A stretch of DNA of 42,860 nt. It comes from an uncultured Clostridia bacterium (GTDB lineage: Bacteria > Bacillota > Clostridia > TANB77 > CAG-508). Where the stretch lies: contig CANQCU010000013.1 of the NCBI GenBank assembly GCA_947590905.1, positions 1 through 42,860 on the forward strand, given 5' to 3'. Each line of letters starts with the position of its first letter. Positions within the stretch are counted from its first letter, which is position 1. The notes under the pieces were generated by a model that was not told the origin of the DNA, did not search any database, and saw nothing but the letters and a program-made list of their open reading frames with translations. Of this stretch, positions 35,395 to 42,860 are shown piece by piece. The translations under genes were made by a program, and so were the position numbers.

Positions 35395-36825
35395 TTATCT
35401 TAAGTTATTAGTAAATGAATTAAGCATTGTTTCACTGATGCTCTGACTACTTACCCTAGTATTATTAGCACCTGTTATTTTTGAATTAGTAAGACCTTTT
35501 TCTTGTTTAATAAAATTATCTACTTTTCTTAAGTTTACTATATTTTTCTTTGTTTCTGTTTCATAATGATGTCTTGCGTCTGAATTTCTATATTTTAGGT
35601 ACATTATTGTAAAATATATAAATCCTAAAATATAAAGTAAAAATTCAAAAGGCATATCTACTATTTGTGCTAAAATTATTCCCAAAACTTCTAACAACGC
35701 TGATATTCCAAATAGTTTTGGTATATGTATAGGAACACTTCCCATTGTTTCTTTAGTTCTTGCATTTACTGCAACATAATGAAGAATGCTGTCATTACCT
35801 TTTTTCTGTTGATAACTGTAAAGCCATACTGGCAAATATGCTGTTTTCCATTGTCTTCCTCTAACTTCAAGCTCTTCTTTAGACCAATTAACTCCTCTAT
35901 CATATTCTTTTAATGTCTCGTTTGCTGCAAATCTCGCTATATCTTTTGATTGCTTCTCTACAATTGGTCTTAGTTCATCTACATTAACATCTCTTTTTTC
36001 TGATGTATATCCTTTTAAATAATTTGCATTGTATTTTGCACTATTTTCGATGTCAAATGGCATTATTGCATTTATTACGTTATTAGTTTTATTAGAATTC
36101 TTATTTAATTTATCTGAACTAGACTCAACTGTAAGTCCTTCTATACCTAAATCGAATTCTCTTTCAACTTCGTATAAATCTGCGTCATAGTATGTTCTAG
36201 AGTTATTTCCGCTTCCTCTAGTATATCTTCTTATTTGATGTTCACCATGTCCTGAAAAACTGGCATGCGAGTTAATATCTACTACCATATATGGGAAATA
36301 TACTCCCATTATATTATCAGCTTTAAATTCTTCTCTAAATTTTGGATGTGCAAAAAATTTTCTTTTCCCTACAAATTTTTCTATTTCACTTTTGGCCTCT
36401 GCTTTTGTTACGCTAAATGGCAAAACAACATCTGGTATTGAACCATTTGCTACTTGATTATTTACGGATAATGTATTTCTACACCAGTGGCATCTTGCTT
36501 GTCCTACTTCATTTGTATCTATTACTACTTCTGCTCCACAACTTGTACACTTTAGTGTGACTATATTTTCTCCGGAATCATCTTCTATATCTTTTGTTCC
36601 TGATCCCATTATTTCGCCTTCTATTTTACTAACATCTTTTTCTAAAGCTTCTACTTTCTCTGGCTCAAATTCATGTCTACAAAAATTGCATCTTAATTTT
36701 CCTGTTTTTGCATTTACCGATATATCTGTTGCCCCACACATTGGACATTTATTTTGTCCATCAATTGCTCCATCATCTGTTTTTACAATTTTAGGCTCAT
36801 TTTCTAAAATTGGGTTTACTGCCAT
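35395..36825 (-). CDS. Double zinc-ribbon membrane protein (YdjG-like)
   Basis: 476 residues. Two TFIIB-like zinc ribbons are at the N-terminus: CPMC/CNFC (about 28-49) and CTSC/CHWC (about 93-115). A soluble domain (130-360) follows, then a hydrophobic hairpin (about 372-412) and a charged C-terminal tail. This layout, directly beside an SPFH/SHOCT protein, is the one seen in B. subtilis YdjG, which with YdjH and YdjI recruits PspA to stressed membranes. Only 3 bases separate it from the SPFH gene, so the two are tightly coupled. No pspA gene is in the window. Confidence 0.75.
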   Translation of the reverse strand: MAVNPILENEPKIVKTDDGAIDGQNKCPMCGATDISVNAKTGKLRCNFCRHEFEPEKVEALEKDVSKIEGEIMGSGTKDIEDDSGENIVTLKCTSCGAEVVIDTNEVGQARCHWCRNTLSVNNQVANGSIPDVVLPFSVTKAEAKSEIEKFVGKRKFFAHPKFREEFKADNIMGVYFPYMVVDINSHASFSGHGEHQIRRYTRGSGNNSRTYYDADLYEVEREFDLGIEGLTVESSSDKLNKNSNKTNNVINAIMPFDIENSAKYNANYLKGYTSEKRDVNVDELRPIVEKQSKDIARFAANETLKEYDRGVNWSKEELEVRGRQWKTAYLPVWLYSYQQKKGNDSILHYVAVNARTKETMGSVPIHIPKLFGISALLEVLGIILAQIVDMPFEFLLYILGFIYFTIMYLKYRNSDARHHYETETKKNIVNLRKVDNFIKQEKGLTNSKITGANNTRVSSQSISETMLNSFTNNLR

Positions 36826-36828
36826 AAA

Positions 36829-37989
36829 TTACACCCCCAAAATCTTTTTCTTTTGTGCATCATAGTCTTCTTGTGTAATAAGTCCTTCATCTAACATTTT
36901 CTTTAATTTTGATAATTTTTCATATTGGTCTTCTGACTCTTGCCCAGACTGTGATGCAGGTTGCTGGATTCCTCCTACTGCTCCTCCTACTGCATTAAGT
37001 CCCATTCCCATAAATGCCATTGCTCCTGCACCACCATTTGGATTTTCTCCAGCTGCTTGCATTCCGCGCGCAACTGATTGTTGCATAAATGAATTTCCTC
37101 TTGCTCCTGATAATGCATCTGCTTTTTTAACATCACTTAATAATTTCTTTGTGTCATCATCATATTCAATAGCTTGAATTGCAACTTTAACAATTTCAAG
37201 TCCTCTATCAGTTTTCCATTGGTAACCTTCTTCAACCGCTTGTGATAAACTTTTAGCAAATCCAATTTGATCTCCTTGTATTTTTGTTATACGATTTCCT
37301 TTACTTGGATCATTTGTATAATTTGAAAATGCTGCTGATAAGCTACTTACTACTTCATTAAATAATTGGGCTCCTGCATCATTATCCATATCTGCAAAAT
37401 CGAATACTTCCCCACTTGATAAATATGTTGCTGGTACAAAATTTTTAATAAATAATATTGGATCTGTTATTTTTAATGTATAAGTTCCTCTTGTAACTGC
37501 TCCTACCTGTGCATTTAAGTATGCATCATCCCAATATATTTCTGCTTGTGTTCCAAATCTATTATTAGGTATTTCTTTTAAATTAACGTAAAATGCCATT
37601 TGATTTGAACCTGGTTGTCCTCCAAATTTAAACCTTTCCCAACTTTGTACTATAAGAGATGATACTATTCCATCTCCTGCAAAAATTGATTTTGCATTTG
37701 GATCATCTGATGAAAATGTATATCCTCCTGGTTCTGCAATTAATCCTGTTATAGCTCCATCTTGCATTGTTAAAAGTGCTGTTCCTTCAGGTACCATTAT
37801 TTTACTTCCATTAGAAATAATATTTTCTGAGCCTTTTGTATTTGCTCCTCTTCCTGCGTTTGTTTCTTGTTTTACTGCTGGATAAATTCCAGCTGTTGCA
37901 GGTACTCCTTGCATAGGAAGTAAATAATCTTTCCATTGATCTGCAAAAGTTCCACCTATTGCTCCTGCAAATGCTTTAATAAATCCCAT
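36829..37989 (-). CDS. SPFH-domain protein with C-terminal SHOCT motif (YdjI-like)
   Basis: 386 residues. The SPFH core (about 45-290) starts after FADQWKDYLLP and contains ISNGSKIMVPEGT and RGTYTLKITDP. A Gly/Ala/Met-rich linker (about 295-350) follows, then a SHOCT-like helical hairpin (KLKKMLDEGLITQEDYDAQKK). The ATG at 37989 has GGAGG. It belongs to the YdjI branch, formerly called virion-core-like. It probably forms a membrane-associated scaffold with the zinc-ribbon protein and acts in envelope stress. Confidence 0.85.
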   Translation of the reverse strand: MGFIKAFAGAIGGTFADQWKDYLLPMQGVPATAGIYPAVKQETNAGRGANTKGSENIISNGSKIMVPEGTALLTMQDGAITGLIAEPGGYTFSSDDPNAKSIFAGDGIVSSLIVQSWERFKFGGQPGSNQMAFYVNLKEIPNNRFGTQAEIYWDDAYLNAQVGAVTRGTYTLKITDPILFIKNFVPATYLSSGEVFDFADMDNDAGAQLFNEVVSSLSAAFSNYTNDPSKGNRITKIQGDQIGFAKSLSQAVEEGYQWKTDRGLEIVKVAIQAIEYDDDTKKLLSDVKKADALSGARGNSFMQQSVARGMQAAGENPNGGAGAMAFMGMGLNAVGGAVGGIQQPASQSGQESEDQYEKLSKLKKMLDEGLITQEDYDAQKKKILGV

Positions 37990-38169
37990 TGTTAAACCTC
38001 CTCTTTTTTCCTTAATAATTTTAAATTATGTTATTTAACGCAATTATATAATTAATGTCGAAAAAAGTAAATAATTTTTTATAAGTATTTTTATATTTTT
38101 TATAAATATATTTTATTTTAAGAATAATTATAAATACATATAATATATTTATAATTGGAGGCTTTTTTA

Positions 38170-38529
38170 ATGGAATGTGATAGAAAAAAAATATTATCAA
38201 AAAATATTGGAAATAAAATATATGAATTAAGAAAAGCTAATAAGCTCAGTAGAGAAAAATTTGCTGAAATTTGCAATCTATCTTCTCAACATATATATTA
38301 TATGGAAAAGGGAGAATTTTTACCTGGTTGCTTAACTATAATTGATATTTGTAATAATTTTCATATTACACCAACCGAACTTTTAATCGATAACTTAGAT
38401 ATAGATTTAAATATTTTTGAAGAATCTATTAAAAAAGATTTTTCAAAATTATCTAATGAAAATAAAAGGTTTCTTCAATGTTTAATCCAATCAACAATAA
38501 CTTTATTGCTTGACAAAAAAGATAACTAA
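38170..38529 (+). CDS. XRE-family transcriptional regulator
   Basis: 119 residues. An HTH_3/XRE domain is near residues 8-65 (NKIYELRKANKLSREKFAEICNLSSQHIYYMEKGE), with a helical C-terminal segment of unknown role. ATG 38170 is preferred; the TTG at 38155 overlaps the GGAGG. It is divergent from the SPFH operon, with about 180 AT-rich bases between, so it may regulate that operon and itself; this is inference from position. Confidence 0.82.
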   Translation: MECDRKKILSKNIGNKIYELRKANKLSREKFAEICNLSSQHIYYMEKGEFLPGCLTIIDICNNFHITPTELLIDNLDIDLNIFEESIKKDFSKLSNENKRFLQCLIQSTITLLLDKKDN

Positions 38530-38600
38530 ATTATTTTTATATAAATAATTTGTAATTCTTTATAATAATTTCTAATTTAAAATAATGTAATCAATAAGTA

Positions 38601-38634
38601 AAAATTCCCAACTTATATAATAATTGGGAATTTT
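38601..38634. terminator. Bidirectional terminator
   Basis: An 11-bp perfect stem AAAATTCCCAA/TTGGGAATTTT with a 12-base loop between convergent XRE and VanW genes. Confidence 0.7.
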
Positions 38635-38688
38635 CATTTAATCATTTTTCTGAATTACTATTAAAATATCTTTACTCATAAATTTTCT

Positions 38689-40251
38689 CTATTTTTTTGT
38701 TCCTGTTCTTATAACTTTTTTCATAGGATTATAACTATCTTCTGAAAGTACTGTTTTAGATAATACTTCACCATTTTTTCTAATTGTTTTATATGCTATA
38801 CTCTTTACACCATCTGCGCCCTCTGTTTCAACTACTTCTTCATTTGCTTTTAATTTTTTATCATATTCGTACTTTATACTACGTGGCATTTTTTCTGTCA
38901 CTTCACTTGTTATTTCTATTTCTACTTCATTATTTTCTTTTATTCCCCAAAATTCCATTGTAATCATACCACTTTTTGCTTGTGCTTTTATCTTTACTGC
39001 ATAGTCTCTGGAATTTTTAAACTTAAAGTCTTTCACTCCATATGATACCGTTGCATCTCTTCCTGGATCTACGTATGATACAATTGATGAATGATTATAT
39101 CTTTCTACTATTTCTAAATTTGCATATAATACTGCATTATATAATGTACTAGATACTTGGCAAACTCCTCCTCCATAACTTTCTACTAATTCTCCTGCTG
39201 AATAAGCTCCTGCTAAAAGATAACCTTTTGCTTTTGTTCTTGGACCTACAACTCCATTAAATGAAAATGTTTCACCTGGAAGTAATACTGTACCGTCAAT
39301 CTCTGAAACAGATAATTCTAGATTCTTGGCTCTATTAGTATTTCCTGCATCAAATCTTGTTGAAAATGTAGAAAGTTTGTCTGGAAATGCTTCTTCTCCA
39401 AGCATTTCTGTTGTTATACTTGGTTTTGTAATTTCAAGCGGTATTTCATATTCTTCTTTTTCTTCTTTTAATATTTCTTTTGCTTCTTCTATTGATGTTT
39501 TTAAATCTACTCCGTTTACATGTGTATGTAAACTTGATGTTTCTTTATCGTAAGATGCATTTTGGGGTTCTTTATATATTTCATTTCTTATTTTCTCAAT
39601 ATTAATTTCTTCTGGCTCTTTTGATATTGTAGGTATATCTATTATATTTACTTCTTTTCCTTCTATTTTTTCGCGAATAACTTCATTTACTTTTGCTTGT
39701 AAAGCTTCTTCATCTATTACAACTCCTGCTTTTCCTCTTACTATTACTAATTTATCATCATCTATATAGTAACTGTTATCTATAAAATTATCTGTCCATT
39801 CATCATCTAAGTTACTATATATGCTTTTAACTATTTCATTATTAAACTCAAATTCTAATTCTAAATTTTCTCCTGAACCAAATAATAATTCTATAATTTT
39901 ATAATTATTTGCAATTATGTTTTTATCTCTTCCTATCGTGCAAGCTTTAAAAACTTTATCACTCATGTCTGTTACAAGTTCCATTTGCTTTAATGTAACT
40001 GTTTTCTCATATTCTCCGTGTTTTAATGTTATTTCATCATTCATAATACTATCTATTTTTTCTTTTAATAAGTTCTCAGCTTCTGATTTTGTAAGACCTG
40101 AGACCTCTATATTATTGATTTTTATATTTTTTAAAATATTAGAGTTTGTTGCATATACAAGAGCAAATATTGTTGAAAAAAACATTATGCAAAAAAATAA
40201 GATTATTGGTATAAATAATAGCTTTGATTTTTTTCCTTCTACTTCTCTCAT
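38689..40251 (-). CDS. VanW-family protein with peptidoglycan-binding repeats and G5 domain
   Basis: 520 residues. An N-terminal membrane anchor (about 11-33) is followed by two YoaR/PG_binding_4-like modules (about 40-260), the VanW domain (about 285-420) with FSTRFDAGNTNRAKN, PGETFSFN and the GGGVCQVSSTLYNAV block, and a C-terminal G5-like domain (about 425-515). It is expected at the outer face of the membrane, bound to the cell wall; the VanW function is not known in detail. Single gene. Confidence 0.85.
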   Translation of the reverse strand: MREVEGKKSKLLFIPIILFFCIMFFSTIFALVYATNSNILKNIKINNIEVSGLTKSEAENLLKEKIDSIMNDEITLKHGEYEKTVTLKQMELVTDMSDKVFKACTIGRDKNIIANNYKIIELLFGSGENLELEFEFNNEIVKSIYSNLDDEWTDNFIDNSYYIDDDKLVIVRGKAGVVIDEEALQAKVNEVIREKIEGKEVNIIDIPTISKEPEEINIEKIRNEIYKEPQNASYDKETSSLHTHVNGVDLKTSIEEAKEILKEEKEEYEIPLEITKPSITTEMLGEEAFPDKLSTFSTRFDAGNTNRAKNLELSVSEIDGTVLLPGETFSFNGVVGPRTKAKGYLLAGAYSAGELVESYGGGVCQVSSTLYNAVLYANLEIVERYNHSSIVSYVDPGRDATVSYGVKDFKFKNSRDYAVKIKAQAKSGMITMEFWGIKENNEVEIEITSEVTEKMPRSIKYEYDKKLKANEEVVETEGADGVKSIAYKTIRKNGEVLSKTVLSEDSYNPMKKVIRTGTKK

Positions 40252-40453
40252 ATGTGCCCTCCTTATATATTTAATTTAGTTTTATATTTTATATCTTATC
40301 ACAAACTCTTTTTCTTTACAATATTATTATTTTATTGTATATGATGTTTTTATGAAATTTTAAGTTCAAACTGATTTATATTTTTAACTTATAATGTTTT
40401 CTTTACACTATAATATGTAATTAAATCTTTTATTACTTTTTTATATTTACTGC

Positions 40454-40482
40454 TAGACAAAAATAATATTTTTTTGTATAAT
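40454..40482 (+). promoter_or_regulatory. Promoter of the S24-type repressor gene
   Basis: TAGACA (40454-40459), a 17-base spacer and TATAAT (40477-40482), 34 bases before the ATG. The sequence around it is likely self-bound by the repressor, though no clear operator palindrome was found. Confidence 0.55.
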
Positions 40483-40515
40483 ATTATCAAATTATAGAAA
40501 AAGAGGTAGAAATTT

Positions 40516-41088
40516 ATGATAGGAGATATGCTTGCAAAAGCAAGAAAATCTAAAGGTATAACTAAAACTGACCTTTCTAATATTACTGATATCAATATTG
40601 GTCATTTAACTCATATTGAAAAAGGCGAAAGAAATCCAAGTCATAAAGCTCTAAAAACTATTTGTAAAGCTTTAAATATACCTTATCAACCACTAATGTT
40701 CACTTATGATAAAGAACTTAATGAAGAACAAGAAAGTTATAATGCTACTCAATATCTTTCTTACAACAAAATTTTAGCTGTTGACAAAATAGGTGGTTTT
40801 ATAGATTGTCCTCCAACAGTTCCTGGTGCATCTTTTGCTCTTAAAGTACCTGACAATTCAATGGAACCTACTTTTCAAAAAAATAGTTATGTGTATGTAG
40901 AATTAAATACCCCTTTAAATTCTAAAGATTACGGCCTTTTTTCATACAATAACAAAGTTATAATAAGAAAATTCTTCTCTAAAAAGGGAAAAATAGTTTT
41001 AAAAGCAGATAACAAAACTTTAGACGAAATTCGTGTTTTAGATACAGATAATTTCTACATTATAGGAAAAATTTTTAAAATAAAATAA
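40516..41088 (+). CDS. XRE-HTH/S24 LexA-type repressor
   Basis: 190 residues. The HTH domain (about 3-60) has DLSNITDINIGHLTHIEKGERNP. A linker (65-90) leads to an S24 peptidase-like domain with the serine in DNSMEPT (S115) and lysine in IIRKF (K152), the Ser/Lys dyad of LexA and phage CI repressors. A scissile Ala-Gly is not obvious, so self-cleavage is uncertain. Phage-type repressors look like this, but no phage genes surround it. It probably represses itself and a stress regulon. The ATG follows GAGGTAG. Confidence 0.83.
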   Translation: MIGDMLAKARKSKGITKTDLSNITDINIGHLTHIEKGERNPSHKALKTICKALNIPYQPLMFTYDKELNEEQESYNATQYLSYNKILAVDKIGGFIDCPPTVPGASFALKVPDNSMEPTFQKNSYVYVELNTPLNSKDYGLFSYNNKVIIRKFFSKKGKIVLKADNKTLDEIRVLDTDNFYIIGKIFKIK

Positions 41089-41169
41089 TTTTTTGTAAAA
41101 AAAGCTTGAATAATATTTTATTTAATATTATAATATAACCATCAAAAGATAAAATAATAGGAGATTTTT

Positions 41170-41634
41170 ATGGAATTAACTAAGAATATATTTTTTAATA
41201 CTGATAAACTTGTTGCAAACTCAACAGTTAAGATTTCTTACACTGGAAAATTATTCCAGGAGCATGCTGAAGAAGTTATTATTCATTATGGCTTTGGATT
41301 AAATTGGGATAATCTAGCTGATGTTAAGATGGAAAAAACTGATTTAGGTTTCCAAGCAGAAATTACTTTAGATGATTCTGATTGTTTAAATTTCTGTTTT
41401 AATGATGGAAACGATAATTGGGATAATAATGATAATAAGAATTATACTTTTGAGATAGAAGAACTACCTACTTCTTTACTTGTACAAGAAGAAGTTGCAT
41501 TAGACACTCGTCCAAGACTTAGACGTTCTTATATTTGGAGTAAGAAAATTAGACTTGCAATTTACAAGGTAATTACATATCTACCAAAAATTATATCTGG
41601 AAATTATAAAAGAAAAATAACTAATAAAGATTAA
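41170..41634 (+). CDS. Carbohydrate-binding module (CBM25/53 starch-binding type) protein
   Basis: 154 residues. A beta-sandwich of CBM25/53 type occupies about 1-95 (VKISYTGKLF, VIIHYGFGLNW, FCFNDGNDNWDNNDNKNY), followed by a basic C-terminal helical segment. No signal peptide, catalytic domain or membrane segment, so it is probably cytoplasmic and may bind glycogen. The ATG follows AGGAG. Same strand as the repressor gene, about 80 bases downstream; it ends in a strong terminator. Confidence 0.75.
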   Translation: MELTKNIFFNTDKLVANSTVKISYTGKLFQEHAEEVIIHYGFGLNWDNLADVKMEKTDLGFQAEITLDDSDCLNFCFNDGNDNWDNNDNKNYTFEIEELPTSLLVQEEVALDTRPRLRRSYIWSKKIRLAIYKVITYLPKIISGNYKRKITNKD

Positions 41635-41637
41635 ATA

Positions 41638-41665
41638 AAAAAGAGTTCTATATAGAACTCTTTTT
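41638..41665 (+). terminator. Terminator after the CBM gene
   Basis: The palindrome AAGAGTTCTATATAGAACTCTT is flanked by A- and T-runs directly after the stop. Confidence 0.75.
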
Positions 41666-41671
41666 CATTGT

Positions 41672-41735
41672 GAAACACCAAGGTTTCTGGGCACTCACTA
41701 TCATAATCTTTGATTGTGATGGTGGGTAGGGTTCT
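41672..41735 (+). ncRNA. Candidate small structured RNA
   Basis: A GAAAC/GTTTC hairpin (41672-41687) is followed by a 16-bp stem (41693-41708 with 41712-41727) and a 3-base loop. Three pairs of the long stem are U-G in plus-strand RNA but would be C-A mismatches in minus-strand RNA, so any function is in the plus transcript. It lies right after a terminator and before the convergent SDR stop. Read-through or its own promoter would be needed; none is clear. Confidence 0.35.
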
Positions 41736-41755
41736 TATTTCCTGATTTATACTAT

Positions 41756-42488
41756 TTATGCTGATATCCATCCACCATCTACTGTTATTGTTTGTCCAGT
41801 AATATATTCATTTTCTATTAGCCATTTCACACAATTTGCAATTTCTTCTGGTTCGCCCATTCTTTTTAATGGTATTTCTTTTTGCAATTCCTCTAATTCT
41901 TCTTTGCTTATATCTTTATTCATATCTGTATTAATTGCTCCTGGTGCTATCGCATTTACCCTTATATTTGATGGTCCGAACTTCTTTTGCAAGCGCCTTT
42001 GTCATTCCAATTATTCCTGCTTTTGCAGTAGAGTAATGCACTTCACATGAAGCACCTACTTCTCCCCATACTGAGGATATATTTATAATACTTCCATTTT
42101 TATTATGTATCATATTAGGTAATACTTCTCTTGTCATAAAAAATACTGAACTTAGATTAGTATTTATCATATTATTCCAGTCTTCATCTGTTATATCTGT
42201 AAATAATTTAATTTGAGATATCCCAGCATTGTTAACTAATATATCTATTTTTCCATACTTATCTAGTGCAAATTTTACCATTTCTTTTATTTCTTTTAAA
42301 TTTGTAACATCTGCCTTAAATATATCTATATCCACATTTTTTCTAGCAAGTTCTTCTTTTAGAGCCATAGCTTCTTTTTCTGATTTGTTATAATTTGCTA
42401 TTACTTTTATTTTATTTTCTGCAAGTAATTTTGCTATTGCTCTTCCTATTCCCCTTGATGCTCCTGTTATTATTGCAACTTTTTCCAT
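41756..42488 (-). CDS. SDR-family oxidoreductase, FabG-like, with one +1 shift at CGG
   Basis: A 243-residue short-chain dehydrogenase, most like 3-oxoacyl-ACP reductases. The NAD(P) motif is TGASRGIG (8-15), then NNAG (86-89), catalytic S139, Y152 and K156 (YSTAK), and a normal end GQTITVDGGW. The in-frame CGG at 41976-41978 follows LAKEV; in frame it yields an unrelated 16-residue tail and stop, while skipping the C gives the very common family string EVGPSNIRVNAIAPG (G171). No other fatty-acid genes are nearby, so the substrate is uncertain. The ATG at 42488 follows AAGGAA. Confidence 0.9.
41976..41978 (-). other. CGG +1 shift site in the SDR gene
   Basis: In-frame GTT-CGG-A; skipping C41978 reads GGA (G171) in EVGPSNIRVN. 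Confidence 0.88.
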
Positions 42489-42586
42489 TTTTAATTCCTT
42501 TCTTAATTAGGATTATAATTTTGTTTCTATAATATTAACCTATGTGCTAAGAATTTCTGCCCATTCACATTGGTTTTATATATATG

Positions 42587-42628
42587 AAAAAAGCCAAGAA
42601 TTAAGATTCATTCAAAACTCCTGACTTT
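42587..42628 (-). terminator. Terminator of the tRNA cluster
   Basis: A 12-bp stem with G-U pairs (AAGTCAGGAGTT with AATTCTTGGCTT) is followed by a T-run on the minus strand, right after tRNA-Thr. The ~100 bases between it and the SDR start hold nothing I recognise. Confidence 0.7.
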
Positions 42629-42631
42629 ATG

Positions 42632-42707
42632 TGGAGCCACTTATCCGAATTGAACGGATGACCCACGCATTACAAGTGCGTTGCTCTACCATCTGAGCTA
42701 AAGTGGC
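42632..42707 (-). tRNA. tRNA-Thr (UGU)
   Basis: A 76-nt cloverleaf with encoded CCA. Acceptor GCCACTT/AAGTGGC, anticodon loop CTTGTAA giving UGU (ACA codons), T-loop GTTCAATTC. Last of a three-tRNA unit. Confidence 0.95.
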
Positions 42708-42709
42708 AT

Positions 42710-42784
42710 TGGTGACCCCTACGGGAATCGAACCCATGTCTCCGCCGTGAAAGGGCGATGTCTTAACCGCTTGACCAAGGGGCC
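42710..42784 (-). tRNA. tRNA-Glu (UUC)
   Basis: A 75-nt cloverleaf with encoded CCA. Acceptor GGCCCCT/AGGGGTC, anticodon loop CTTTCAC giving UUC (GAA/GAG), T-loop GTTCGATTC. It lies two bases from tRNA-Thr. Confidence 0.95.
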
Positions 42785-42786
42785 TT

Positions 42787-42860
42787 TGGTGAGCTATCCG
42801 CGACTCGAACGCGGGACAACTTGATTAAAAGTCAAGTGCTCTACCACCTGAGCTAATAGC
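42787..42860 (-). tRNA. tRNA-Lys (UUU), first bases outside the window
   Basis: A cloverleaf with encoded CCA at 42787-42789. The anticodon loop CTTTTAA gives UUU (AAA). The acceptor 3' strand ATAGCTC is complete, but two 5' bases of its partner lie beyond the right edge. Confidence 0.92.

Noticed and set aside
40516..41088. Prophage marker
   Set aside because: An S24-type repressor alone; no integrase, structural or replication phage genes are nearby.
8540..41978. Programmed regulatory frameshifting with stimulators, as in RF2
   Set aside because: No shared slippery sequence, stop codon, downstream stem or internal Shine-Dalgarno is seen; the genes are unrelated in function.
8224..42488. 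Treating the eight shifted genes as pseudogenes
   Set aside because: All breaks are the same type at CGG, no stops or other indels occur, and catalytic residues are intact on both sides of each break.

Overview
The window looks like the chromosome of a low-GC, Clostridia-like member of the Bacillota, probably an anaerobic gut or environmental lineage. The signs are strongly A+T-rich DNA, AGGAGG-type ribosome binding sites, consensus TTGACA/TATAAT promoters, an NAD-type dihydroorotate dehydrogenase pair (PyrD 1B with PyrK), an LPXTG-anchored BspA-like surface protein, VanW/G5 and CapA envelope proteins, and a YdjG/YdjH/YdjI-like stress cluster.

The main observation concerns decoding. Eight otherwise intact genes (pyrF, pyrC, a pyrE-like gene, htrA, a C-A-T-R NRPS, capA, an unknown membrane protein, and an SDR/FabG gene) are each interrupted by apparent +1 frameshifts, eleven in all. 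All eleven sit exactly at an in-frame CGG triplet followed by A or T. Ignoring the C and reading GGA/GGT as glycine restores the full family-like protein every time, including three successive shifts in htrA and two in the NRPS. I found no other frameshift in the window. By eye, only one further in-frame CGG exists, in a small zinc-ribbon gene whose base composition differs from its neighbours. Either CGG has no normal arginine meaning here and CGGN is read as glycine (a quadruplet codon or a +1 hop onto GGN), or there is an unusually frame-aware sequence artefact. Reads, the tRNA set and proteomics would decide.

Layout. 1-2.9 kb: end of an M14 peptidase, a structured RNA with its own promoter, an alpha/beta hydrolase, a Nudix hydrolase and the zinc-ribbon gene. 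2.9-6.4 kb: argS, an rRNA m5C methyltransferase, and an anchored unknown protein. 6.4-11.6 kb: pyrimidine operon pyrC-pyrF-pyrK-pyrD, divergent from a pyrE-like gene. 11.6-13.8 kb: htrA, a long hairpin element and two small unknown genes. 14-23.7 kb: an NRPS and a histidine kinase on one strand, divergent from an acyl-activating enzyme and an HD-GYP response regulator, possibly a small regulated lipopeptide-aldehyde cluster. 23.8-29.2 kb: ABC-F protein, a second copy of the hairpin element, CorA, CapA and an unknown membrane protein. 29.4-32.9 kb: asnS, an HExxH protein and tRNA-Lys. 33-38 kb: LPXTG BspA-like protein and the ydjIGH-like trio. 38-42.5 kb: an XRE regulator, VanW/G5 protein, an S24-type repressor, a starch-binding-module protein and an SDR. 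The right edge holds a tRNA-Lys/Glu/Thr cluster.

A second novelty candidate is a pair of elements at 12872-13015 and 25493-25638. They share an 84-nt conserved core but are bounded by perfect 30-31 bp inverted arms whose sequences are unrelated between the two loci.
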